From contig OY781921.1 in NCBI GenBank assembly GCA_963677245.1, positions 2,914,001 to 2,978,000 on the forward strand: a stretch of DNA of 64,000 nt, read 5' to 3'. A model generated the notes under the pieces. It worked only from the letters and a program-made list of their open reading frames with translations. It was not told the origin of the DNA and searched no databases. A program made the position numbers and the translations under genes. Of this stretch, positions 9,901-21,826 are shown one piece after another. The number at the start of each line of letters is the position of its first letter. Position 1 is the first letter of the stretch. This DNA comes from Saccharicrinis sp963677245. GTDB taxonomy: Bacteria > Bacteroidota > Bacteroidia > Bacteroidales > Marinilabiliaceae.

Positions 9901-10398
9901 TTTTAACAGATACCATAGCGTTTCAATGTATTTATTATCGTAAGTGATATACGGATTTTCCATATCCACCCAATAACCCATTTTATGAGTCAAGTCTTCC
10001 CAGTTATCAGTGAATTTCATTACATCTTTTCTACAAGATGCATTGTATTCTGCAACTGAAATTTTCTTGCCAATATCCTCTTTTGTTATGCCTAAAGCTT
10101 TTTCGACTCCCAATTCAACCGGAAGTCCATGCGTATCCCAACCAGCTTTACGTTTTACTTCGAAACCTTTTTGCGTTTTATAGCGACATACTATATCTTT
10201 TAAAGATCGTGAAATAACATGATGAATTCCAGGCAAACCATTTGCAGAAGGAGGCCCTTCGTAGAAAACAAATGTAGGATTACCTTCACGGGTAGTAACA
10301 CTTTTTTCGAATGTATTATCCTCTTCCCACTTTTTTAATACATCTTTATTGATTTGCGACAAATCTAATCCCTTGTATTCCTTAAATTTAGTACTCAT
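6964..10398 (-). CDS. ileS: Isoleucyl-tRNA synthetase
   Basis: This class I aminoacyl-tRNA synthetase charges tRNA-Ile in the cytoplasm. The 1144-residue protein has the HIGH-type motif within NGLPGIHHVISR (about residues 53-64), WDTHGLP near 94, a large editing domain containing the TTPWTLPSNT segment (about 240-250), and the KMSKRLGN motif near 690. It is clearly longer than the E. coli enzyme (938 residues). It resembles the longer, eukaryote-like IleS type, which is often less sensitive to mupirocin (family knowledge, not tested). It leads an ileS, DksA-like, lspA run on the minus strand. Confidence 0.97.
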   Translation of the reverse strand: MSTKFKEYKGLDLSQINKDVLKKWEEDNTFEKSVTTREGNPTFVFYEGPPSANGLPGIHHVISRSLKDIVCRYKTQKGFEVKRKAGWDTHGLPVELGVEKALGITKEDIGKKISVAEYNASCRKDVMKFTDNWEDLTHKMGYWVDMENPYITYDNKYIETLWYLLKELYQKGFLYKGFTIQPYSPAAGTGLSTHELNQPGCYRDVKDTTCTAQFKVVKNEASEFLFNGIESELFFLAWTTTPWTLPSNTALAVGPEVIYQKVRTFNPYTGKELVVILAKNLVSSYFNAKNAELSFDDYQEGDKKIPFEVLEEFTGKQLEGLRYEQLIPWVKPDGDAFRVILGDYITTEDGTGIVHIAPTFGADDDRVAKVAGIAPLILIDKDGKQNPMVDKTGKYFLIEDLDAGFVKDFVNLDTYLEYAGRFVKNAYDEKLTEKDPTLDVDISVMLKQENKAFKVEKHTHNYPHCWRTDKPVLYYPLDSWFIKTTAVKDRMMELNKTINWKPESTGTGRFGKWLENLVDWNLSRSRYWGTPLPIWRTEDGKEEKCIGSVEELIKEIDKSVTAGVMEKSPYGKFQAGDFSKENYDKVDLHRPYVDDIILISDSGEKMYRETDLIDVWFDSGAMPYAQMHYPFETGKDKLVFPADFIAEGVDQTRGWFFTLHALGTMLFDSVAFKNIISNGLVLDKNGNKMSKRLGNAVDPFEVIEKFGSDPLRWYMITNAQPWDNLKFDINGIDEVKRKFFGTLYNTYSFFALYANVDGFNAQEDAIPVDERPEIDQWIISLLNTLIKEVGDSFEAYEPTRAGRAIQNFVTENLSNWYVRLNRKRFWGGEYSKDKIAAYQTLYTCLETVARLSAPIAPFYMDQLYNDLTNIAGKAKFDSVHLSDFPQADETKINKDLEERMLYAQDISSMVLGLRRKESLKVRQPLQKIMIPILDLEFQKQVENVKDLILSEVNVKEIEFLTDTSGVLVKKIKPNFKALGPKYGKMMKQIAAFVNQMDQDQIAIVEKEGHIKADIEGSEIELSIDDVEILSEDIPGWLVASEGKLTVALDINVTEDLKQEGIAREFVNRIQNLRKDSGFDVTDKISLEIVKNDEINQALINYKDYIASQTLAEEINLVENCNEAEGKLVEIDNQVETYICVRKKA

Positions 10399-10665
10399 CC
10401 GTTTGTTAATTCACGTATTTTTTAAAAAGTGTACAAATATAATAGTTCACAAATTACTAGGCAATTTAGATATGATTATTTTGTTACAATCTTTTCATTC
10501 AATAAATTACATACTCTTTCCAATATAATAAGAATAATTATATACCTACATCTCAAGCCATTGTACGCTATTTTCTAAATTTATAGAGCTGTAAACATTT
10601 TATGAAGTATTGTGCTTAATTAAGAAAACTCTACTTTTAACAAAATTTTGATAGATCATTTACAA

Positions 10666-11670
10666 ATGAATTTTTATAAGATTATTCAATTAAGCAAAAG
10701 AATTAAGAGTGCCAACGTTAAGCTTTTAGGTGTATACGTACTATATCTTTTGAAAAAAAGACATTTATCCATAAGGATAGATCCTTCTTTAAACTGTAAT
10801 TTATTTTGTAAGATGTGCTATTTCAGCTCAATGGAACAACGCAAAAAGTTAAAAGGCATTATACCGCAACAAGATTTTGCTCACATTGCACGTGTGCTTT
10901 TTCCTAAAGCTATTCAAGTTTATATTGGGTGTGGTGCAGAACCAACTACCCACCGGAACTTTTTAGACCTTGCTCAATTAGCATATGAATATAAGGTACC
11001 CAATATTGGACTAGTTACAAATGGTCAGTTACTTACAGAAAAACAGATGGAATTAATGACTAATATTGGTTTAAACGAAATTACATTATCCTGCCACGGC
11101 GTTTATAAGGAAAACTATGAGTTTTTCATGACTAATTCAAAATACGATCGTTTTCTGGATACTTTAGAGCTTATCAATAAATACAAATTTAAATCAGAGA
11201 CCAATCTTCCAGAGATTCGCATTAACTATACGGTGAACAATAAAAACTTGAGTGAATTAAAAGATTTTTTTAAAGTATTTGAAGAATATAATGTTTCCAC
11301 ATTACAAGTTAGACCGGTACTAAATATTGGAGGTAAATACTCAAATGCAATTTCTGATGAGCAGATACAAGAGTACGATTACACTATTAATTTACTCAAA
11401 GAGCAATGTAAGAAGAATAATGTTCGTTTATTAGCTAACACCACAGATATAAAATTTGAAAAGAAAAATACCAATCGAAAAGCGGCTGATGCAGTGTATA
11501 CGTATATTGGGCCTAAAACAACTGAAACATTAAAAGCAGATTGGGAAAATCTTAATTTTAAAGAATATATAAAACGAAGCGGGTGGAAGAAAAAAGTGTG
11601 GAACCTTTTAACAAACAATCAGAAATCTGCAGTTAACAAATCAACTTCTTATTACGAAGTTTTCGAATAA
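10666..11670 (+). CDS. Radical SAM protein
   Basis: The 334-residue protein carries the radical SAM cluster motif CNLFCKMC (CxxxCxxC, about residues 45-52), followed by a TIM-barrel-like region with IGCGAEPTTHRNF and IGLVTNGQLLT. The C-terminal third has no SPASM- or twitch-type cysteine cluster, so only one 4Fe-4S centre is evident. The ATG at 10666 is preferred over the in-frame TTG at 10648. The gene stands alone and ends at a hairpin terminator facing the DAHP synthase gene. The substrate is unknown. Roles in cofactor, peptide or cell-surface modification are all possible. Confidence 0.85.
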   Translation: MNFYKIIQLSKRIKSANVKLLGVYVLYLLKKRHLSIRIDPSLNCNLFCKMCYFSSMEQRKKLKGIIPQQDFAHIARVLFPKAIQVYIGCGAEPTTHRNFLDLAQLAYEYKVPNIGLVTNGQLLTEKQMELMTNIGLNEITLSCHGVYKENYEFFMTNSKYDRFLDTLELINKYKFKSETNLPEIRINYTVNNKNLSELKDFFKVFEEYNVSTLQVRPVLNIGGKYSNAISDEQIQEYDYTINLLKEQCKKNNVRLLANTTDIKFEKKNTNRKAADAVYTYIGPKTTETLKADWENLNFKEYIKRSGWKKKVWNLLTNNQKSAVNKSTSYYEVFE

Positions 11671-11700
11671 GGCACTTACCCTTCAATAAGTGCCTTTTAG
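11669..11700 (+). terminator. Intrinsic terminator of the radical SAM gene
   Basis: A perfect 10-bp stem (AAGGCACTTA / TAAGTGCCTT, 11669-11678 and 11687-11696) starts at the stop codon and is followed by TTAG. The DAHP synthase gene ends just beyond it on the other strand, so it may serve both. Confidence 0.75.
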
Positions 11701-11704
11701 TTTC

Positions 11705-12769
11705 TTATCTACTTTGTACTTTATCTTTAATTGAACTTGCGAAATTCTTTAGAATATTTTCTGTTTCATCCCAACCAATGCATTCATCAGTAACAGAAAC
11801 GCCATATTTTAGCGTTTCTAAGTTCTGAGGAATACTTTGTTTACCGTGAAACAAATTACTCTCAATCATGACTCCCATAATAGAAGTATTACCACTTAGA
11901 ATTTGCTCTTCAATACTTTTAAGAACATTTTTCTGGTTCTCTGCTTTTTTACAACTATTAGCATGACTGCAATCAATCATAATTCTTTTAGCTAAACCAG
12001 CAGCTTCCAATTTATATTCATAATCTGCTACACTTTTTGCATCGTAATTTGGATCTTTTCCTCCTCTTAGAATAATATGCGTATCTGGATTCCCTTTTGT
12101 CCTAACAACAGCAACATGTCCTTCCGGATCAATACTTATAAAGTTGTGAGGAGATGCAACCGATTCCAACGCATTAATAGCTATCTTAATATTTCCGTCA
12201 GTACCATTTTTAAACCCAACTACCGAAGACAGTCCACTAGCCATTTTACGGTGACTTTGCGATTCAGTAGTTCTAGCTCCAATAGCAGTCCATGAAATTA
12301 AGTCCTGAATATATTGAGGAGTTACAATATCCAAAGCTTCACCTGCTACAGGTAATCCAATTTCAGCAATATAACTCAATAATTCTCTTGCTTGTTTAAG
12401 TCCTTCCTCAAGTTCAAATGTATTATCTAAATTTGGATCATTAATTAACCCTTGCCATCCTACTGTTGTTCTTGGTTTCTCAAAATAAACACGCATTACA
12501 ATACATAAAGTATCTTGCAATTCATCCGCCAAACTTTTTAGTTTAATGGCATACTCTTTGGCAGCTTTTATATCATGAATTGAACATGGTCCTACAACGA
12601 TTAATATCCTTTTATCTTCACCAGATAAAATATTTTTGATAGTTCTTTGCCCATCCTCAATTGTTTTAATGATCTTTTCATTTAATGGGTAAAGATCTTT
12701 TAACTGATTAGGTGTAATAATGGCTTGTTCGGCATTGATATTTATGTTTTCAATTCGCTTATCTGTCAT
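11705..12769 (-). CDS. 3-deoxy-7-phosphoheptulonate synthase (DAHP synthase)
   Basis: This enzyme condenses phosphoenolpyruvate and erythrose 4-phosphate in the first step of the shikimate pathway. The sequence shows family motifs in order: VVGPCSIHD, MRVYFEKPRTTVGWQGLINDP (split across about residues 90-110), GARTTESQSHR, VGFKNGTDG, and IMIDCSHANS near 270. It is a type I, AroF/G/H-like enzyme of normal length (about 354 residues) from the ATG at 12769. An in-frame extension to 12829 lacks homologous character. It lies downstream of the rRNA operon on the same strand, but a strong terminator separates the two. Which amino acid inhibits it cannot be read with confidence. Confidence 0.95.
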   Translation of the reverse strand: MTDKRIENININAEQAIITPNQLKDLYPLNEKIIKTIEDGQRTIKNILSGEDKRILIVVGPCSIHDIKAAKEYAIKLKSLADELQDTLCIVMRVYFEKPRTTVGWQGLINDPNLDNTFELEEGLKQARELLSYIAEIGLPVAGEALDIVTPQYIQDLISWTAIGARTTESQSHRKMASGLSSVVGFKNGTDGNIKIAINALESVASPHNFISIDPEGHVAVVRTKGNPDTHIILRGGKDPNYDAKSVADYEYKLEAAGLAKRIMIDCSHANSCKKAENQKNVLKSIEEQILSGNTSIMGVMIESNLFHGKQSIPQNLETLKYGVSVTDECIGWDETENILKNFASSIKDKVQSR

Positions 12770-12898
12770 CCCTTTGCTAAAAAATACATGTTTATACTTT
12801 AAGCGACGAAAATAAATGATATTTCTCACTTATTCTAATACTTACAATAAAAACCTTAAGAGTATTTTAAAATTCAAAAGACTAAACTTTATAAACGC

Positions 12899-12934
12899 AA
12901 AAGAGCAACCACAAAAAAATGTGATTGCTCTTGT
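12899..12934 (-). terminator. Terminator of the rRNA operon
   Basis: A 13-bp stem with one G-U pair (arms 12901-12913 and 12920-12932) follows the 5S gene on the minus strand, and its loop is a run of T. It is the expected intrinsic terminator of the rrn transcript. Confidence 0.8.
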
Positions 12935-12941
12935 TTAAAGA

Positions 12942-13050
<109 letters not shown>

Positions 13051-13107
13051 ATATTGTTATTAACATACTAGCTTCAATCAAAATCACAGTTCAAACCTTA
13101 GCGCCCA

Positions 13108-15903
<2,796 letters not shown>

Positions 15904-16053
15904 GTATAACTTTAATGCTATCGCACTAAAGTCAACCTATGATTTTGATTGTTTTGCCAATATGTCAATGTACGTTTTGTCTATATTTTAGACAATGTGA
16001 AATGCACTACTAAGAAAAAAAATGTTCTTTAATTTTATTTAAAACTCTCTCCA
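15904..16053 (-). other. 16S-23S spacer without tRNA genes
   Basis: Only about 150 nt separate the 16S 3' end from the 23S 5' end. No cloverleaf with a GGTTCRA T-loop can be found, so the tRNA-Ile/tRNA-Ala pair common in bacterial spacers is missing here. The spacer contains a perfect 7-bp hairpin at 15977-15995 (TTGTCTA / TAGACAA) and an AT-rich stretch next to the 16S gene. Confidence 0.8.
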
Positions 16054-17576
<1,523 letters not shown>

Positions 17577-17670
17577 ATAAAAATTATTATGACTGTTTTA
17601 ACAGCCTATTATTCTTTACAAGAGTTTTAACTCAAAGAATCACTCTTTCCTTTTTAGTGTGCATTTCAAT

Positions 17671-17684
17671 ATTTTCAAAGAACG
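17671..17684 (-). promoter_or_regulatory. boxA-like antitermination element
   Basis: The minus strand reads CGTTCTTTGAAAAT about 95 nt upstream of the 16S gene. This resembles the boxA sequence (GYTCTTTAANA) that recruits NusB/NusE for rRNA antitermination. The position in the leader fits; the match is approximate. Confidence 0.5.
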
Positions 17685-17789
17685 ATGTTAGCCTTATTAC
17701 TAACTTCTTTATATCTTTTAAGCCGAAGCTTAATTTTCAATCTTTTTTTACTCCTCACCCCTTGTTGAGTGTCGCTCTAAAAGCGGATG

Positions 17790-17822
17790 CGAAGATAATA
17801 ACTTTAATTCCTATTCTCCAAA
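17790..17822 (-). promoter_or_regulatory. rrn promoter P1 (nearest 16S)
   Basis: On the minus strand a TTTG box (17819-17822) is separated by exactly 21 bp from TATCTTCG (17790-17797), matching the Bacteroidota -33/-7 consensus with one change. It is followed by GCATCCGC, like the other two promoters. Transcription would start near 17,784, giving a leader of about 200 nt. Confidence 0.75.
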
Positions 17823-17950
17823 TGTTTTTTGAAAAAATTTTTAATTATTTTTTCGAGCTATTTTCTAAGCTAAAACATTTATTTTCAAGCTTTTCAAAAC
17901 CTCATTTCTTACAGGAGAATAACCCTTGCGCCCTTCTTTAAAAGCGGCTG

Positions 17951-17983
17951 CAAAGATAAACACTTTTAAATTTAAATTCCAAA
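17951..17983 (-). promoter_or_regulatory. rrn promoter P2
   Basis: TTTG (17980-17983), 21 bp and TATCTTTG (17951-17958) on the minus strand are a perfect match to the Bacteroidota promoter consensus. GCAGCCGC follows the -7 box. An AT-rich palindromic block directly upstream may act as an UP-like element. Confidence 0.85.
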
Positions 17984-18120
17984 TCATTTTTTGAAAAAAT
18001 TTAAACTTTTTTCTCGCCTCTCAAAAACCTTTTCTAAACCAGGTTTTTAATCCCTTTTGTTGTTATCAATACGCCAGTTTTTATCGCTCTTTCCAGACAA
18101 CCTCTTGTCTTAAGCGGCTG

Positions 18121-18153
18121 CAAAGATAAATCATATTATCTCTCTTTTCCAAA
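18121..18153 (-). promoter_or_regulatory. rrn promoter P3 (farthest from 16S)
   Basis: TTTG (18150-18153), 21 bp and TATCTTTG (18121-18128) on the minus strand, followed by GCAGCCGC, repeat the P2 design. The three promoters are spaced 161 and 170 bp apart. Confidence 0.85.
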
Positions 18154-18251
18154 TCTAATTTCCAATTATTTTTTCGCAGAATGGCCAGATACAAAATACA
18201 GCATTGGTTATCAAGTGAATAACTAATGAAAAAAAATAACCTCTTTTGTAT

Positions 18252-19001
18252 TTAAGTCAGTATCATTTCTGATATTTCATGAGCAAATTGCTCAGAAACC
18301 AATCTATCATTCACTAAGAACTCATGTATAGCTTTTTTCCATGCCTGAAGATAATCTCTTGATTCCATAAAATTATCGAAGGCCGAACTACCAACATCTG
18401 AAATACGATTTCCAAAACACCGATATATTAAACGAAATTTAGATACAGGAATTAAAGTGTGTTTATATTCATCATATATAATATCCATGCTATCGATCAT
18501 TTCAGCTTGTTCCCCAGAATTTATTTTATCAAACCTTCTACCTTGATTTGAATCTTCTGAAATTTCTATATTCAATCTAATAATATCTAGCCCTTGCTTA
18601 AAGTTTCCACATTTAAACTTCAAATGTTTGAATTCTAAATTGTTTGACATAATACATTGTATTAATACAACCAATGGATATATATAAAACGTTTTAAACT
18701 GTATTTCTTTTGAACTACTTTCTCGATAACTAATTCTATGATACTTTAATTGAAGTTTATTTATTATGGATGCCTCAAGACCGGAAGTTTCCCAAATCGG
18801 AATAATTGCGGTTGGATATATATTTTCTAAAACAATAGAATCTCTTTTAATTTTTCTTAGCGTGTCAATATTTATGGTTTCGGGGATAGATATTTGATAC
18901 CTCTCTAAATTAAAAAAATCTTTTAACCACGATTCATCCCTATACTCTTTTGCTGGTCCAAACAAAAAATCTAATTCATCAATGCCTATTAATCTATCCA
19001 T
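18252..19001 (-). CDS. Uncharacterised protein downstream of the Mla-type transporter
   Basis: I do not recognise this family. The roughly 249-residue protein has no signal peptide and no clear membrane segment beyond a short hydrophobic stretch (FYIYPLVVLIQCIM, about 108-121). It is probably cytoplasmic and mixed alpha/beta. The ATG at 19001 is preferred over the TTG at 19013. It begins 26 nt after the ABC ATPase gene in the same direction and is probably co-transcribed with it. This suggests, but does not show, a link to lipid transport. It ends about 100 nt before the rRNA promoters. Confidence 0.7.
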   Translation of the reverse strand: MDRLIGIDELDFLFGPAKEYRDESWLKDFFNLERYQISIPETINIDTLRKIKRDSIVLENIYPTAIIPIWETSGLEASIINKLQLKYHRISYRESSSKEIQFKTFYIYPLVVLIQCIMSNNLEFKHLKFKCGNFKQGLDIIRLNIEISEDSNQGRRFDKINSGEQAEMIDSMDIIYDEYKHTLIPVSKFRLIYRCFGNRISDVGSSAFDNFMESRDYLQAWKKAIHEFLVNDRLVSEQFAHEISEMILT

Positions 19002-19027
19002 CCTCTCCAACAAACTCCATATTTGAT

Positions 19028-19780
19028 TTAGTAATTTTCTTTAATTCTTTTAAAGAGCTCCGATGCGAAAACGAAATTATTTAACTCTTCCTCTTTGGCT
19101 GAAAGTATTTCCTCCTTATTCCCTTCCCAAAGTTTCTTCCCTTGATATATATAAATAATCTTTTCACCCATTCCCATTACAGAATTCATATCGTGAGTGT
19201 TTATTATCGTAGTAATTCCATACTCCTTGGTTATTTCATATATTAAGTTGTCAATTACAATAGCCGTTTTTGGATCTAAACCGGAATTGGGTTCATCACA
19301 GAAAAGATATTTTGGATTTAAAGCAATAGCTCGGGCAATAGCCACTCTTTTTTGCATTCCTCCACTTATTTCTGACGGATAAAGACCATTCACATTTTCC
19401 AAATTCACTCGTTTCAAACAAAAATTAACCCGCTCTTTCTTTTCTTCGGTACTTTTATTTGAAAACATATCCAATGGAAATTGTACATTTTCTTCAACCG
19501 TTAATGAGTCAAACAACGCAGAACCTTGAAACAACATTCCTATTTCTTTTCTGATTTTTTTCTGCTCCTTTAAAGTCATCTCTGAAAAAACCTGATCTCC
19601 GTAAATAATCTGACCTGAATCAATGGAATGTAATCCAACAAGTGATTTTAACAATACAGTTTTACCATGACCACTTTGACCGATTATCAAATTAGTTTGG
19701 CCTGCCTCAAATTTTGCAGAAACATCAAATAATATTTGTTTACCTTGAAAAGACTTATTTACCCCTTTAACTTCGATCAT
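19028..19780 (-). CDS. MlaF-type ABC transporter ATPase
   Basis: This 250-residue ATPase has Walker A (GQSGHGKTVLLKS, about residues 34-46), the Q-loop (LFQGSALFDSLTV), the signature SGGMQKRVAIARAIAL (about 140-155), Walker B (YLFCDEPNSGLDP) and the H-loop (INTHDM). The best match is the MlaF/Ttg2A family, which powers phospholipid movement between the membranes by working with MlaE and an MCE-domain protein. Its start overlaps the permease gene by 4 bp. No MCE-domain (MlaD) gene is adjacent. Confidence 0.92.
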   Translation of the reverse strand: MIEVKGVNKSFQGKQILFDVSAKFEAGQTNLIIGQSGHGKTVLLKSLVGLHSIDSGQIIYGDQVFSEMTLKEQKKIRKEIGMLFQGSALFDSLTVEENVQFPLDMFSNKSTEEKKERVNFCLKRVNLENVNGLYPSEISGGMQKRVAIARAIALNPKYLFCDEPNSGLDPKTAIVIDNLIYEITKEYGITTIINTHDMNSVMGMGEKIIYIYQGKKLWEGNKEEILSAKEEELNNFVFASELFKRIKENY

Positions 19781-20517
19781 GCCAACAAGAGTTGTGTTAG
19801 TAATAAATTAAATAATAGTATTTGAATACTACTTACCACTACGGCTTTTGTACTGGCAACCCCAACCTCTAACGAACCTCCACTGACATAATATCCTTTA
19901 TAAGAAGAAATAGATGCAATAAGAAATGCAAAAACACTCGATTTTATTAATGCATATCCTATATAAAATGGCTTAAATGCATACCTAATACCATAGATAT
20001 AATCCACTGAAGGAACCTCTCCTGTTAATGAACCTGCAAGCCAACCTCCAAAAATTCCTATTCCCATACTCAGAATAACTAAAAGGGGCATCATTAAAAG
20101 TAAACCCAAAATTTTGGGCAAGACTAAAAAGCCTTCTGAATTAATTCCCATTATCTCTATAGCATCAATCTGTTCTGTAACCCGCATAGTTCCAATTTCC
20201 GAAGCTATATTCGACCCTACTTTGCCTGCTAATATCAATCCTACAATTGTTGAGGAAAACTCTAGCAACACAGAATCGCGTGCTGCTAATCCAATAGTAT
20301 ACTTCGGTATAAAAATCAAATCTATATTATATGCTGTCTGCAATGTAATCACTGCACCCATAAAAAAAGATATTATAGCTACAATTCCAATTGAATTAAT
20401 GCCTAATTTTTCCGCCTCTCTTACTACCTGACTAAATAATACAGTATGCTTTTCCGGTCGTGCAAAAACCCTTTTTAAAAAAACACTATATCTTCCTAAT
20501 TCATATAAATATTGCAT
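19777..20517 (-). CDS. MlaE-type ABC transporter permease
   Basis: The 246-residue inner-membrane protein shows the MlaE/Ttg2B family pattern: five to six hydrophobic segments, the conserved ELGxMRVTEQIDAIEIMG-like region (about residues 125-143), and C-terminal GYYVSGGSLEVGVASTKAVV. It would form the transmembrane part of a retrograde or anterograde phospholipid transporter with the overlapping ATPase. It is the first gene of the run and is divergent from manC, with about 146 bp between the start codons. Confidence 0.92.
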   Translation of the reverse strand: MQYLYELGRYSVFLKRVFARPEKHTVLFSQVVREAEKLGINSIGIVAIISFFMGAVITLQTAYNIDLIFIPKYTIGLAARDSVLLEFSSTIVGLILAGKVGSNIASEIGTMRVTEQIDAIEIMGINSEGFLVLPKILGLLLMMPLLVILSMGIGIFGGWLAGSLTGEVPSVDYIYGIRYAFKPFYIGYALIKSSVFAFLIASISSYKGYYVSGGSLEVGVASTKAVVVSSIQILLFNLLLTQLLLA

Positions 20518-20663
20518 ATAGTAAAATGATTTGCGCTAAAAATAGCAACTATATTCAGGCTTTGAAAATAAATTTGAAATAGAGTACATATTGGTTTTAA
20601 TTATTAAGCATTTTGGGTATTTTCACCATCACAATAACAAAATTGAATTTAATTCTATTAACA

Positions 20664-21743
20664 ATGACTGGTAAAACATATTGCGTAATTATGGCTGGAG
20701 GAATCGGTAGTCGATTTTGGCCAATAAGCAGAGAAGAAACTCCTAAACAGTTTTTAGATATACTTGGAACCGGAAGAACATTTATTCAACAAACCTACGA
20801 TAGGTTCTCATCACTATGTCCTGCAGAGAATTTTTTAGTCGTGACTAGCGTTGAGTATAAAGAAATGGTTTTAGAGCAACTACCAAGCCTAAAACAAGAA
20901 CAAGTATTAACAGAACCATTCCGTCGTAATACAGCACCATGTATAGCATATGCAAATGCATGGATTCAAAAAAGAAATCCAGAGGCTTCTATAATAGTTA
21001 CACCAGCAGACCACCTTATCCTTAAACAAGATGATTTTATATCGGTAGTTTCAAAAGGTTTGGACTTTGTTGATAATAATGAGGCTTTATTGACAATAGG
21101 TATAAAACCACATCGACCAGAAACTGGTTATGGATATATTCAAGTTGGTGATGATTCTCCTAGAACACTTGGTGAAATTGAACCTGTGAAAACATTTACA
21201 GAGAAACCTAATCTTGAATTAGCCAAAGTGTTTTTTGAAAGTGGAGAGTTCTTTTGGAACTCCGGAATATTTATCTGGTCTTTAGCTTCTATTAATAGTG
21301 CTTTTGATCAATATCTACCTGATGTAAAAAATCTCTTTGACAGTATCGATTCTGAGATAAATACGCATAACGAAGAAAATGCCATTAAGGAGATTTATCA
21401 GGAATGCCCAAATATTTCAATTGATTATGGAGTAATGGAAAAAGCTTCTAATGTTTCTGTATTAACCGCAGACGTTGGGTGGAGTGATTTAGGAACCTGG
21501 TCTTCTCTATATGAACACTCCAGTAAGGATGATAATAATAATGCTATTAACACAGGTAAGGTCTTAGCTTATGATTCCAAAAACTGCGTAGTTAATCTTC
21601 CTAATGATAAAATGGCAGTAATACAAGGACTAGATGGTTATATCGTTGCAGAATCACACAACTGTTTATTAATCTGTCCAAAATCTAACGAGCAACAGAT
21701 ACGTCAGTTTTCTGCAGATATCATATCTGAATACGGTAAATAA
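20664..21743 (+). CDS. manC: Mannose-1-phosphate guanylyltransferase
   Basis: This enzyme makes GDP-mannose from mannose 1-phosphate and GTP. It has the nucleotidyltransferase signature AGGIGSRFWPISREETPKQF near the N-terminus, the EPFRRNTAPCIAYA segment (about residues 80-93), TPADHLI near 113, FTEKPN near 180 and GVMEKASNV near 270. At 359 residues from the ATG at 20664 it is a single-domain enzyme, without the C-terminal phosphomannose isomerase part of bifunctional ManC/AlgA proteins. The upstream in-frame codons back to 20613 look untranslated. GDP-mannose probably feeds the polysaccharide loci at both ends of the window. Confidence 0.95.
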   Translation: MTGKTYCVIMAGGIGSRFWPISREETPKQFLDILGTGRTFIQQTYDRFSSLCPAENFLVVTSVEYKEMVLEQLPSLKQEQVLTEPFRRNTAPCIAYANAWIQKRNPEASIIVTPADHLILKQDDFISVVSKGLDFVDNNEALLTIGIKPHRPETGYGYIQVGDDSPRTLGEIEPVKTFTEKPNLELAKVFFESGEFFWNSGIFIWSLASINSAFDQYLPDVKNLFDSIDSEINTHNEENAIKEIYQECPNISIDYGVMEKASNVSVLTADVGWSDLGTWSSLYEHSSKDDNNNAINTGKVLAYDSKNCVVNLPNDKMAVIQGLDGYIVAESHNCLLICPKSNEQQIRQFSADIISEYGK

Positions 21744-21770
21744 TCTTTCAGATAAATATGAAAACAAAAA

Positions 21771-21799
21771 AGGAGCATTCGTAAATGCTCCTTTTTTTA
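21771..21799 (+). terminator. Terminator between manC and gldN
   Basis: A 9-bp stem (AGGAGCATT / AATGCTCCT, 21771-21779 and 21784-21792) is followed by a run of T on the plus strand and preceded by a run of A. It can therefore terminate both manC and the convergent gldN transcript. Confidence 0.85.
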
Positions 21800-21826
21800 T
21801 ATTGTATTTTCTTCTTATCCTTTACT

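Larger units (their letters stand above)
17577..18251 (-). promoter_or_regulatory. rRNA leader and promoter region (no gene)
   Basis: These 675 nt upstream of 16S hold no credible protein gene. On the minus strand they contain three promoters of identical design, two copies of an AT-rich palindromic block next to the first two promoters (TTTTTTGAAAAAA at about 17825-17837 and 17987-17999), and a boxA-like element. The open frame on the plus strand here is a by-product of low GC content. Confidence 0.8.

Noticed and set aside
10399..10665. A small gene or riboswitch in the 267-bp gap between ileS and the radical SAM gene
   Set aside because: No convincing frame, conserved aptamer sequence or strong hairpin was seen; the gap is simply AT-rich.
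15904..16053. A possible tRNA in the 16S-23S spacer
   Set aside because: No cloverleaf, T-loop or CCA-type end could be found on either strand.
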